A DNA stretch of 5,277 nucleotides, taken from the NCBI GenBank assembly GCA_016869915.1, contig VGDA01000288.1, positions 1-5,277 of the forward strand, in the 5' to 3' direction. Under the pieces are notes generated by a model. The model ran no database searches and was not told where the DNA came from. It saw nothing but the letters and a program-made list of their open reading frames with translations. Below, piece after piece: positions 1-5,277 of the stretch (positions are counted from its first letter, which is position 1; each line of letters opens with the position of its first letter). Origin of the DNA: Alphaproteobacteria bacterium (GTDB lineage: Bacteria > Pseudomonadota > Alphaproteobacteria > CACIAM-22H2). The position numbers and the translations under genes are program-made.

Positions 1-103
1 ACGCGGTGAGGTCGATGTCCGGCTGCGCGGCGACCTGGCGCAGCAGCGGTGCCTGGTACTGGATCGGATGGGTGACGAGATAGGCGAGGCGGAGCTTGCG
101 CAT
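1..103 (-). CDS. Glycosyltransferase (GT4-like), N-terminal fragment, continues past left edge
   Basis: Only the first 34 codons are in the window, from an ATG at 103 running off the left edge. The visible sequence begins MRKLRLAYLVTHPIQYQAPL and continues through LRQVAAQPDIDLTA. This is the first strand-loop-helix of a GT-B fold, with the THPIQYQAPL loop common in GT4-type glycosyltransferases of polysaccharide loci. It starts 16 bases after the GT9 stop in the same direction, so it belongs to the same operon. No clear ribosome binding site is visible upstream (CCCCAGCGGCACATCC), so coupling or weak initiation is possible. The donor-binding C-terminal domain is outside the window, so activity and sugar cannot be judged. 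Confidence 0.8.
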   Translation of the reverse strand, partial: MRKLRLAYLVTHPIQYQAPLLRQVAAQPDIDLTA

Positions 104-119
104 GGATGTGCCGCTGGGG

Positions 120-1217
120 TCAGGCCGCATGGGTGCGGGCGGAGAGGATGTCGCGGCAGGCGGCGACCGCCTCGCCGACGCCGATCGCGGTGATGCAGCG
201 CTTGCGCTCGGCCACGCAGGTCTCCAGCCCGCAGCCGCCGCAGGCGACCTCGCGGTGGAGGATGCGGTTGCCTTCGCCGCGCGGGAACCAGATCCCGGGC
301 CTCGCGCGTGCGCTTAAGATCGCCATCACCGGCGTGCTCACCGCGGCAGCGAGGTGCATGGGCCCGCTGTCATGCGCGGCGAGCATCCGCGCGCGCGCCA
401 GCACGAGCGCGCTGACGCGGGGGGCGACCGTGCCGCAGAGGTCGCGATGCGGGCCTCGCCACGAAGCGGCGACGCGCGCGGCGCGCTCGCGGTCCGCAGG
501 GCCGCCGACGGTGACGAGGCCGGTGCCGGTGCCGGTGCTGCGCGCGGAAAGCCCGCCGGCGAGCAGCGCCCAGTTCTCCGCGCCCCAGTCCTTGGCCTCG
601 ATCTTCGAGCCCGGCGCCATGGCGATGAAGTCGCTGGCGCCCGCGAAGCCGCGCAGCGCGGCGTCGGCCTGCTGGCGCTCCTCCTGCGTGAAGCCGAGGT
701 CCCAGAGCGCGGGATCCTCGACCGAGGCCTCGCCGAGCGCGGAAATCCGGCGCAGCAGGTTGGCGGACTCGCTTTCCCAGAGCCCGGTGTCGGGGTCGAA
801 GGCGTGGCTGCCGTCCGCGCTGAGCTCGGGCATGCCGACGATGCTCATCAGGCCGCAGCTCATGAAGAAGGCGAGGTGGCGCACGGTGCGCAGGCGCGAG
901 CCCTGCTCGACGAGGTAGACGAGCACGTCCGGCGCGTAGTCGCGGATCGAGCGGCGCACCGCGGCGATCGCGGTGGCGCTGCGCTCGGCCGGGTCAAAAT
1001 GCATGTAGCCGTGGACGAGGTCGGTCCCGCCGAGCACGGCGTCGAGGTCCGTCTCGCGCGCGCTGCGCGGCACGTTGGTCAGCACGCGCCGCTCGGCGCG
1101 CGGGAAGGCACGCGCCACGAGATGGAAGCTCGGCAGCGCGACGACCGTGTCGCCGAGGCTGCCGAGGCGGAAGACCAGCACGCGCCGGACGTCGTCGGGG
1201 ATGCGGCGCCAGGGCAT
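120..1217 (-). CDS. Glycosyltransferase family 9 (heptosyltransferase-like)
   Basis: A 365-residue GT-B fold protein of the GT9 family, whose known members (WaaC, WaaF, WaaQ) add heptose from ADP-heptose to LPS core on the cytoplasmic face of the inner membrane. Seen: N-terminal VLVFRLGSLGDTVVALPS (13-30), the GT9 'R.g.lGD...tlP' signature; IAMAPGSKIEAKDW (198-211) at the start of the C-terminal domain; LVTVGGPADRE (234-244); HDSGPMHLAAAVSTPVMAI (282-300), the 'D(S/T)G.mHlAaal' donor-site signature; and four cysteines C326-x2-C329-x4-C334-x6-C341, a spacing seen in many GT9 proteins. Length is normal. The ATG at 1217 is preferred for its ribosome binding site and because it sits one base past the asparagine synthase TGA; an in-frame ATG at 1247 would add ten unconserved residues. 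No signal peptide. A short hexanucleotide repeat encodes TGTGTG at 228-233. GT9 members in O-antigen or polysaccharide loci need not use heptose, so the sugar is not assigned. Confidence 0.93.
   Translation of the reverse strand: MPWRRIPDDVRRVLVFRLGSLGDTVVALPSFHLVARAFPRAERRVLTNVPRSARETDLDAVLGGTDLVHGYMHFDPAERSATAIAAVRRSIRDYAPDVLVYLVEQGSRLRTVRHLAFFMSCGLMSIVGMPELSADGSHAFDPDTGLWESESANLLRRISALGEASVEDPALWDLGFTQEERQQADAALRGFAGASDFIAMAPGSKIEAKDWGAENWALLAGGLSARSTGTGTGLVTVGGPADRERAARVAASWRGPHRDLCGTVAPRVSALVLARARMLAAHDSGPMHLAAAVSTPVMAILSARARPGIWFPRGEGNRILHREVACGGCGLETCVAERKRCITAIGVGEAVAACRDILSARTHAA
521..538. repeat. Hexanucleotide tandem repeat (CGGTGC)x3 inside the GT9 gene
   Basis: Three perfect copies of CGGTGC on the plus strand encode Thr-Gly repeats in the GT9 protein (residues about 228-233). 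They fall in the turn just before the LVTVGGP strand. Any copy-number change would stay in frame, so this would alter loop length rather than switch the gene off. Confidence 0.6.
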
Positions 1218-1218
1218 C

Positions 1219-3012
1219 TCACATCCCCCCGAAGGCGGCGTGGACATGGCGCGCCCAGCCGCGCAGCCCGCGCTCTGCCGGCGCCGCGCCGCCCGCGATC
1301 CAGTCGCGCACCGGCACGACGAAGCCGGTCTTCGGCCGGTCGAGGATCGAGGCCGGCAGCGCGCGGCGCGGCGCGGCGGCCATCGCGCGCTTGCCCGGCG
1401 CGTCGGCGCCGGCGGCGAGCAGCGGCGCGATGGCGCGCAGCAGGGTCGCGTCGACGAGCGGCGTGCGGATCTCCAGCGAATGCGCCATGCCCGCCCAGTC
1501 GGCGTCGCGCAGCAGCTGGTTGCGCATGTACCAGCTCGATTCCAGCAGGCTCACCTGCAGGCGCGGGTCGGACACGCCGTCGAGGTCGGCGCCCAGGTGC
1601 TCGATCGTCGCGAGGCGGTCGAGGCCTTCGCGCGCGACCTCGCGCGGCAGCACGGCGTCGAGCTCCCAGGGCATGAAGAGGCTGCGGCGCAGCAGGTAGG
1701 CGCCGGGGACATGCGTGCCGTATTCGAGCAGGCCTGCGTACTTGGGCGAGGTGAAGGCGCCGGCGACCGGTGCCGCGAGCGCGCGCAGCGCGGCGCCGAG
1801 CGGCGCCAGGCCGCGCAGCGGCGCCATGGCGCGCGCCAGGCGCGGGACCTGGCGGAAGCTCGGGTAGCTCGCGAAGAGCTCGTCGCCGCCAAGGCCGGAG
1901 AGCGCGACCTTGAGCCCGGCCTCGCGCGCGGCGCGGGCGACGAAATAGGTGTTCACGCCGTCGACCGAGGGCTGGTCCATGGCGTCGAGCAGCGCGCCGC
2001 GCGCGGCCGCGAATTCCTCGCCGCGGATCCAGCGCGTCTCGTGCCGGCTGCCGCGCTGGCGCGCGACCTCGGCGGCGAGGACGGTCTCGTCCATCGGGCC
2101 GCCGCGGAACTCCTCGAAGCCGAGCGTGACCGTGCGCAGGTCGCCGGTCCCTGCCTCGGCCGCCAGCGCGGCGATGGTCGTCGAGTCGAGGCCGGCAGAC
2201 AGGAACACGCCCACCGGCACGTCGGCGACGAGGTGCTGGCGCACGCTGTCCTCGAGCGCGGCGCGCAGCATCTCCGCGCGCGCGCCGGGCGAGGCGGGCG
2301 CCGGCGCTGCCTCGCGAAGGATCGCCGCCATGTCGAAAAAGCGCCGTTCCTCGCGCCGGCCGTCGCGGCCGACGAGCAGCGAGGATCCGGCGGGCAGGGC
2401 GCGGATGCCGCGATGCAGCGTCCAGGGCTCGGGCACGCTGCCCCAGAGGAAGAACCCGGCATGGCCCGCGGCCTCGGGCGAGGCGTCGACGCCGCCGCCC
2501 GCCAGCAGCGCCTTCACCTGCGAGGCGAAGCGCAGCGTGCGGCCGTCGTCGGCGATGTAGAGCGGCTTGATGCCGTAGGGGTCGCGGGCGAGGAAGAGCG
2601 TGCCCGCGCGCGCATCCCAGAGCGCGAAGGCGTACATCCCGCGCAGCGCCTCGACCATCGCGGGGCCGCGCCGGCGCCAGAGATGCAGCAGCACCTCGGT
2701 GTCGGAGTCGGTGCGGAAGCGCGCGCCGCCAGCCTCGAGCTGCGCGCGCAGCGCGCGGTGGTCGTAGATCTCGCCGTTGAAGACGACCGCGAGCTCGCCC
2801 GCGTCGTCGCGCATCGGCTGGCCCGCGACCTCGCGTAGGTCGATGATCGACAGGCGCCGGTGGCCGAGCGCGACGCGCCCGTCGTCGGAGAACCATTCGC
2901 CTGCGCCGTCGGGGCCGCGCGCGCGCATGCTCTCCCGCGCGCGCCTCAGCTCGGCCTTATCGGCGGGCGGCGCGCCGTCGCCATGCGCGAAGATGCCGTT
3001 GATGCCGCACAT
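1219..3012 (-). CDS. asnB: Asparagine synthase (glutamine-hydrolysing) family amidotransferase
   Basis: A 597-residue two-domain amidotransferase of the asparagine synthase family (TIGR01536 type). The N-terminal Ntn glutaminase releases ammonia from glutamine; the C-terminal ATP-pyrophosphatase domain activates a carboxylate as an adenylate and amidates it. Seen: the processed-nucleophile start MCGI (Cys2); RGPDG (32-36); GHRRLSIIDL (50-59); FNGEIYD (78-84); SDTEVLLH (103-110); RDPYGIKPLY (143-152); PP-loop LSAGLDST (271-278); LSGLGGDELF (371-380); LEIRTPLVD (513-521); Lys541 in GKRAM, aligning with the catalytic Lys of E. coli AsnB; RPKTGF (559-564). Both domains look active and length is normal. 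Cys2 fixes the start at 3012, one base after the preceding TAG; no strong ribosome binding site is seen, so coupling is likely. Odd: SGEGSDE of E. coli AsnB is SGLGGDE here, and SGG of the PP-loop is SAG. In glycan clusters relatives such as WbpS and WbtH are linked to uronamide formation, so amidation of a sugar acid is the favoured role over free asparagine synthesis. The symbol denotes the family only. Confidence 0.95.
   Translation of the reverse strand: MCGINGIFAHGDGAPPADKAELRRARESMRARGPDGAGEWFSDDGRVALGHRRLSIIDLREVAGQPMRDDAGELAVVFNGEIYDHRALRAQLEAGGARFRTDSDTEVLLHLWRRRGPAMVEALRGMYAFALWDARAGTLFLARDPYGIKPLYIADDGRTLRFASQVKALLAGGGVDASPEAAGHAGFFLWGSVPEPWTLHRGIRALPAGSSLLVGRDGRREERRFFDMAAILREAAPAPASPGARAEMLRAALEDSVRQHLVADVPVGVFLSAGLDSTTIAALAAEAGTGDLRTVTLGFEEFRGGPMDETVLAAEVARQRGSRHETRWIRGEEFAAARGALLDAMDQPSVDGVNTYFVARAAREAGLKVALSGLGGDELFASYPSFRQVPRLARAMAPLRGLAPLGAALRALAAPVAGAFTSPKYAGLLEYGTHVPGAYLLRRSLFMPWELDAVLPREVAREGLDRLATIEHLGADLDGVSDPRLQVSLLESSWYMRNQLLRDADWAGMAHSLEIRTPLVDATLLRAIAPLLAAGADAPGKRAMAAAPRRALPASILDRPKTGFVVPVRDWIAGGAAPAERGLRGWARHVHAAFGGM
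1224..1230 (-). promoter_or_regulatory. Ribosome binding site deciding the GT9 start
   Basis: The mRNA reads GGGGGGA, six bases (TGTGAG) before the ATG at 1217. It lies inside the last codons of the asparagine synthase gene. It favours 1217 over the more upstream in-frame ATG at 1247, which would overlap the preceding gene by 29 bases. Confidence 0.5.
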
Positions 3013-3013
3013 G

Positions 3014-3757
3014 CTAACGGATCAGGACCGCCAGGAAGTTCTGGGTCAGCACGGGATGGGCGACGGCGCCCGTCTCCGCGCGCAGGTAGAAGCGCAGGCA
3101 GGCGCGGATCGCGCGCCAGGCCAGCAGCCGCAGCCAGCTCTTCGCGCCATGCGCGACCGGCTCGTCCTCGGCGAAGGCGACGCTGCGGAAGCCGGAGGAC
3201 AGCGCGAGCTGCGTCATCGATTCGGCGGTGAAGGCGAGCTCGTGGGTGAGGTCGCTGTAGAGCGCGGCGCCGGCGAAGGGCGAGGCGCCGTTGGGCACGT
3301 GCACGATCCAGCGCCCGCCCTGCTTGAGGACGCGCGCCACCTCGTCGGTGAAGGCGATGATCTCGTCGCGGTCGAGATGCTCGAGCACGTCGAAGGAGAC
3401 CGCGGCGTCGAGGCTCGCGGGCGGCAGCGCGCGCAGCACCTCGAACATGTCGCCGTAGCGCACGCCCTCGATCCCGAGCCGGCGCGACGCCTCCACCTGC
3501 GAGGGGCTGCCGTCGACGCCGCCGATATTGGTGTAGCCGAGCGCGCGCGCGACATGGATCAGCGCGCCATGGCCGCAGCCGAGGTCGAGGATCGCGGCGT
3601 CGGTGCGCTGGGGGAAGTGCTCGCGCACGAGGCGCCTCAGGTAGGGGAGGCGCGGCGCCAGCCCCCCGATGGTCGCCGGCGCGACCTCGGCGCAGGCCGC
3701 CTCGACGTAGCGGCCGTAGATCCGCTCGCGGTAGAGCCTGGTCGTTCCCTCGCTCAT
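3014..3757 (-). CDS. Class I SAM-dependent methyltransferase
   Basis: A complete 247-residue protein predicted to transfer a methyl group from S-adenosylmethionine, most likely to a sugar of the glycan made by this cluster. Seen: motif I AILDLGCGHGA (about 55-65, GxGxG at 60-64); the acidic residue after strand 2 in GGVDGS (D82), expected to bind the SAM ribose; a D at 103 (YGDMFE) in the adenine-contact region; SFDVLEHLD (121-129); LKQGGRWIVHVPN (144-156). These match the Methyltransf_11/23 type. After the core, ED-x-PVAHGA (197-205) leads into a helix rich in Arg and bulky hydrophobics (207-226), then ETG. The same tail occurs in the partial methyltransferase at the right edge. The start at 3757 overlaps the GT4 stop as ATGA and has a ribosome binding site; the stop is TAG. 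The frame is open upstream through the whole GT gene, but that part is a low-complexity shadow. The acceptor atom and substrate cannot be told from sequence. Confidence 0.93.
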   Translation of the reverse strand: MSEGTTRLYRERIYGRYVEAACAEVAPATIGGLAPRLPYLRRLVREHFPQRTDAAILDLGCGHGALIHVARALGYTNIGGVDGSPSQVEASRRLGIEGVRYGDMFEVLRALPPASLDAAVSFDVLEHLDRDEIIAFTDEVARVLKQGGRWIVHVPNGASPFAGAALYSDLTHELAFTAESMTQLALSSGFRSVAFAEDEPVAHGAKSWLRLLAWRAIRACLRFYLRAETGAVAHPVLTQNFLAVLIR

Positions 3758-4899
3758 GCCGCCACCTTCGCGCGCGCGAAGCCGAGATGGCGCGCGAGAT
3801 GCTCGCCCTGGGCCTCGGTGAAGCGCTCGAGCCGGAAGACGTCGTCGACGACGTGCTTGCCGTTGATGCCCATCTGGCGGCGGCGCGCCTCGTCGCCCGC
3901 CAGTTCGCGCAGCGCGCCCACCAGCGCGTCGACGTCGGAGGGGTCGATCGCGATGCCGTTGGGCCGCGCGGGGTCGATCGCCTCGATCGAGCCGTCCTCG
4001 TTGCCGCACACGAAGGGCACGCCCGCGGCGGCCGCCTCGAGCAGGCCGAGCGGCACCGCCTCGCCGAGGCCGGGCCCGCCCTTGGCGACGAGGATCGCCG
4101 CGTCGGCGCAGGCATAGAGGAAGGGCAGGGCGTCCTGCGGCACGAGGCCGGTCAGGAAGACCTGGTCCTCGACGCCATGGGCGCGGGCATGGGCCTCGAT
4201 CGCCGGCCTGTCCGGTCCCTCGCCGACGACGAGGTAGAGGAAGCGCGGGTCGCGCATGCGCGCCAGCGCCTCGATCGCCTGGCGATGGCCCTTGTTGTCG
4301 TTCGGCGGCCCGGCCATGTGCGCGACCGTCACGCAGACGAAGCGCCTGGCGATGTCGCCGATCGACGGGAAGCGCTTCATCACCTCCGCGCGCGCCTCGG
4401 CGGTCGGGATCGGGCGGAAGAAGGACACGTCGACCGGGTCGTAGAGCAGGCCGGTCGGCGGCACGCGCGGGTGGAAGCGCGGCATGTTCTCGATCGTGTA
4501 GCGGCAGTCGGCGAGCACGAGGTCCGCCTGCGAGAAGGCGAGCTCGCGCAGCCGCGGCAGCGGGCAGAGGATGTCGATGTTGTAGACGTTGATCGAGTAG
4601 GGCGTGCCCTTCAGCCGCTTCGCCACCAGCCCGAGGCCGGCGAGGTAGACGTGGTTCACCATCAGCGCGTCGAAGCCTCGCCGCGCCACGGTGCCGAGAG
4701 CGCGCGCGACCGCGCCGGCGCGGCTGGCGAAGCGGAAGCGCTGGTCGACGAGGCCGCGCTCGGCGAAGCGCTCCTGCTTGTCGATCGACAGCGCGAAGAC
4801 CTCGCAGCCCAGCGCCTTGAGCGCGCGCACCTGGTAGCGGCTGTAGGTGGCGATGCCGCCCACGCCCTCGATGTCGAAGCCGATATAGAGGATCTTCAT
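3754..4899 (-). CDS. Glycosyltransferase family 4 (GT-B fold)
   Basis: This 381-residue protein should transfer a sugar from a nucleotide-sugar donor to a growing glycan at the cytoplasmic side of the membrane. Seen: an N-terminal Rossmann start MKILYIGFDIEGVGG with the glycine-rich loop at 12-15 and IATYSRY at 16-22; a second Rossmann half from about residue 187, with NKGH (202-205), VVGEGPD (224-230), FLTGLVPQ (248-255), and the GT4 E-x7-E signature at E280 and E288 followed by AAAAGVPFVCGN. Length is normal for the family (about 350-400). There is no signal peptide or membrane segment. The ATG at 4899 is chosen because the family's first strand begins exactly there; the open frame continues upstream to an ATG at 5154, but that stretch is low-complexity Arg/Ala sequence lying over the preceding gene. 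The 3' end overlaps the next gene by ATGA. Odd: the usual Arg of the G-R-L-x3-K-G loop is absent and the loop is longer (AHMAGPPNDNKGH). Family sure; donor and acceptor unknown. Confidence 0.94.
   Translation of the reverse strand: MKILYIGFDIEGVGGIATYSRYQVRALKALGCEVFALSIDKQERFAERGLVDQRFRFASRAGAVARALGTVARRGFDALMVNHVYLAGLGLVAKRLKGTPYSINVYNIDILCPLPRLRELAFSQADLVLADCRYTIENMPRFHPRVPPTGLLYDPVDVSFFRPIPTAEARAEVMKRFPSIGDIARRFVCVTVAHMAGPPNDNKGHRQAIEALARMRDPRFLYLVVGEGPDRPAIEAHARAHGVEDQVFLTGLVPQDALPFLYACADAAILVAKGGPGLGEAVPLGLLEAAAAGVPFVCGNEDGSIEAIDPARPNGIAIDPSDVDALVGALRELAGDEARRRQMGINGKHVVDDVFRLERFTEAQGEHLARHLGFARAKVAA
3762..3769 (-). promoter_or_regulatory. Ribosome binding site of the methyltransferase gene
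   Basis: The mRNA reads GAAGGTGG followed by CGGC and the ATG at 3757. The purine-rich core GAAGG lies seven bases from the start codon, inside the last codons of the GT4 gene. With the ATGA stop/start overlap it supports this start and suggests translational coupling. Confidence 0.55.
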
Positions 4900-4901
4900 C
4901 G

Positions 4902-4926
4902 CGCGCCCCGCATGGAAGTGGGCGCG
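4902..4926 (-). repeat. GC-rich inverted repeat just upstream of the GT4 start
   Basis: A perfect 7-base inverted repeat, CGCGCCC (4902-4908) and GGGCGCG (4920-4926), is separated by 11 bases. In the mRNA the second arm ends two bases before the ATG at 4899 and contains the only G-run that could serve as a ribosome binding site. It lies in the 64-base space between two genes, the largest gap in the window. No U-run follows, so it is not a typical intrinsic terminator. It could reduce translation of the GT gene or be a chance pairing in GC-rich DNA. No AT-rich promoter-like element is visible in this gap. Confidence 0.35.
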
Positions 4927-4963
4927 GCGACAACGCCGCCGCCGCCGTTCGAATTCCGGGCCG

Positions 4964-5277
4964 TCATCGCCGCGCCACCGCCAGCAGGCACTGGCTGAAG
5001 ATCGCCTCGCGCCCGTCCTCTCCGGTCTCCACCGCGAGGAAGAGCCGCATGACGCCGCGCAGCAGCGGCCAGAGCGCCGCGCGCAGCGCGCTGCGCGCGC
5101 CATGCGCGACCGGCCGGTCCTCGAAGCACGCGACCTCGGAGAAGTCGCAGGCACGCAGCATCTGGGCGATCGAGGCGCGGGTGAAGGCGTCCTCGGCGAG
5201 CACGTCCCAGTAGCGCATGCGCGCGGCGAACACCGCCTCGGCGTTGGGCACGTGCAGGATGAAGCGCCCGCCCGGCC
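4964..5277 (-). CDS. Class I SAM-dependent methyltransferase, C-terminal part (5' end outside window)
   Basis: The reading frame enters at the right edge and ends at a TGA (4966-4964), giving 103 visible residues. The first residues, PGGRFILHVPN, match the strand-and-loop after the catalytic core of class I SAM methyltransferases (post-motif III, 'GG.. ..HVPN'). The SAM-binding motif itself lies outside the window. The rest matches the C-terminal half of the methyltransferase at 3757-3014 almost without gaps: by hand count 39 of the first 85 aligned residues are identical, including AFT, the block ED-x-PVAHGA, and a basic, hydrophobic helix ending in ETG. It is therefore a paralogue of that gene and probably methylates a sugar or sugar-linked precursor in the cytoplasm. 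The internal ATG at 5251 is not the start, because homology continues upstream of it. It is the first gene seen in the operon, 64 bases ahead of the GT4 gene. The family assignment is fairly sure; the substrate is unknown. Confidence 0.86.
   Translation of the reverse strand, partial: PGGRFILHVPNAEAVFAARMRYWDVLAEDAFTRASIAQMLRACDFSEVACFEDRPVAHGARSALRAALWPLLRGVMRLFLAVETGEDGREAIFSQCLLAVARR

Noticed and set aside
1218..1247. Upstream GT9 start at 1247
   Set aside because: It would add ten residues without family similarity and overlap the AsnB gene by 29 bases, while 1217 has a well-placed G-rich ribosome binding site.
1075..2838. Long plus-strand open frame of 587 codons opposite the AsnB homologue
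   Set aside because: It is antisense to a gene with clear family motifs. Its product is low-complexity Arg/Ala/Gly/Glu/His-rich sequence, as expected from the complementary frame of high-GC DNA, and has no recognisable domain.
1219..3012. Exosortase-associated amidotransferase (PEP-CTERM/XrtA type) as the identity of the AsnB homologue
   Set aside because: No exosortase, PEP-CTERM protein or other member of that locus is seen here; the neighbours fit a general surface-glycan cluster. The flanks beyond the window could still change this.
3014..4933. A single minus-strand open frame of 639 codons that could be read as a fusion ending in the methyltransferase
   Set aside because: The part upstream of 3757 runs out of frame over the GT4 gene and is Arg/Ala-rich low complexity. 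The methyltransferase has its own ATG with ATGA overlap and a ribosome binding site.
3787..4998. Plus-strand open frame of 403 codons opposite the GT4 gene
   Set aside because: Same reason: an antisense shadow with biased composition (Arg, Ala, Glu, Val, Asp, His) and no motif.
4900..5154. N-terminal extension of the GT4 gene to an ATG at 5154
   Set aside because: The extra 85 residues overlap the preceding methyltransferase and look like a shadow frame; the conserved GT-B first strand begins exactly at the ATG at 4899.
1..5277. Terminators, tRNA/rRNA genes, CRISPR arrays, insertion sequences
   Set aside because: Gaps between genes are 1, 1, 16 and 64 bases, with no stem-loop plus T-run, no direct-repeat array and no transposase or RNA-gene signature.

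Overview
The window is very GC-rich (about 70% or more by eye) and fully coding on the minus strand. Six tightly packed genes read right to left: partial methyltransferase (right edge), GT4 glycosyltransferase, second methyltransferase, asparagine-synthase-like amidotransferase, GT9 glycosyltransferase, and the start of another glycosyltransferase (left edge). The G/C-dominated third codon positions and the protein character fit a high-GC Gram-negative proteobacterium. An alphaproteobacterium of the Rhodospirillales type is the most natural guess, but this is inference, since the window holds no taxonomic marker.

Layout in transcription order: (1) 5277-4964, C-terminal part of a class I SAM methyltransferase; (2) a 64-base gap, the largest in the window, with a GC-rich inverted repeat just before the next start; (3) 4899-3754, complete GT-B fold GT4 glycosyltransferase; (4) 3757-3014, complete methyltransferase, overlapping the previous gene by ATGA; (5) 3012-1219, complete glutamine-dependent asparagine synthase homologue, one base after the previous stop; (6) 1217-120, complete GT9 (heptosyltransferase-like) protein, again one base after the previous stop; (7) 103-1, first 34 codons of a GT4-type glycosyltransferase. 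No internal terminator, RNA gene, mobile element or CRISPR array is visible, so this looks like the middle of one long operon.

The gene mix (glycosyltransferases, methyltransferases, an amidotransferase) is typical of a surface-glycan locus such as an O-antigen, LPS outer core, capsule or exopolysaccharide cluster. A reasonable reading is that the GTs build an oligosaccharide on the inner face of the cytoplasmic membrane, the methyltransferases add methyl groups to it or its precursors, and the AsnB homologue amidates a carboxyl group, possibly of a uronic acid. The glycan and its substrates cannot be read from the sequence.

Points worth a second look: the two methyltransferases are paralogues flanking one GT; the AsnB homologue has SGLGGDE where E. 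coli AsnB has SGEGSDE, which suggests a substrate other than aspartate; and the GT4 has an altered, longer nucleotide-sugar phosphate-binding loop. I see no clear sign of a wholly new system; this is an ordinary accessory glycan locus with some unusual details.
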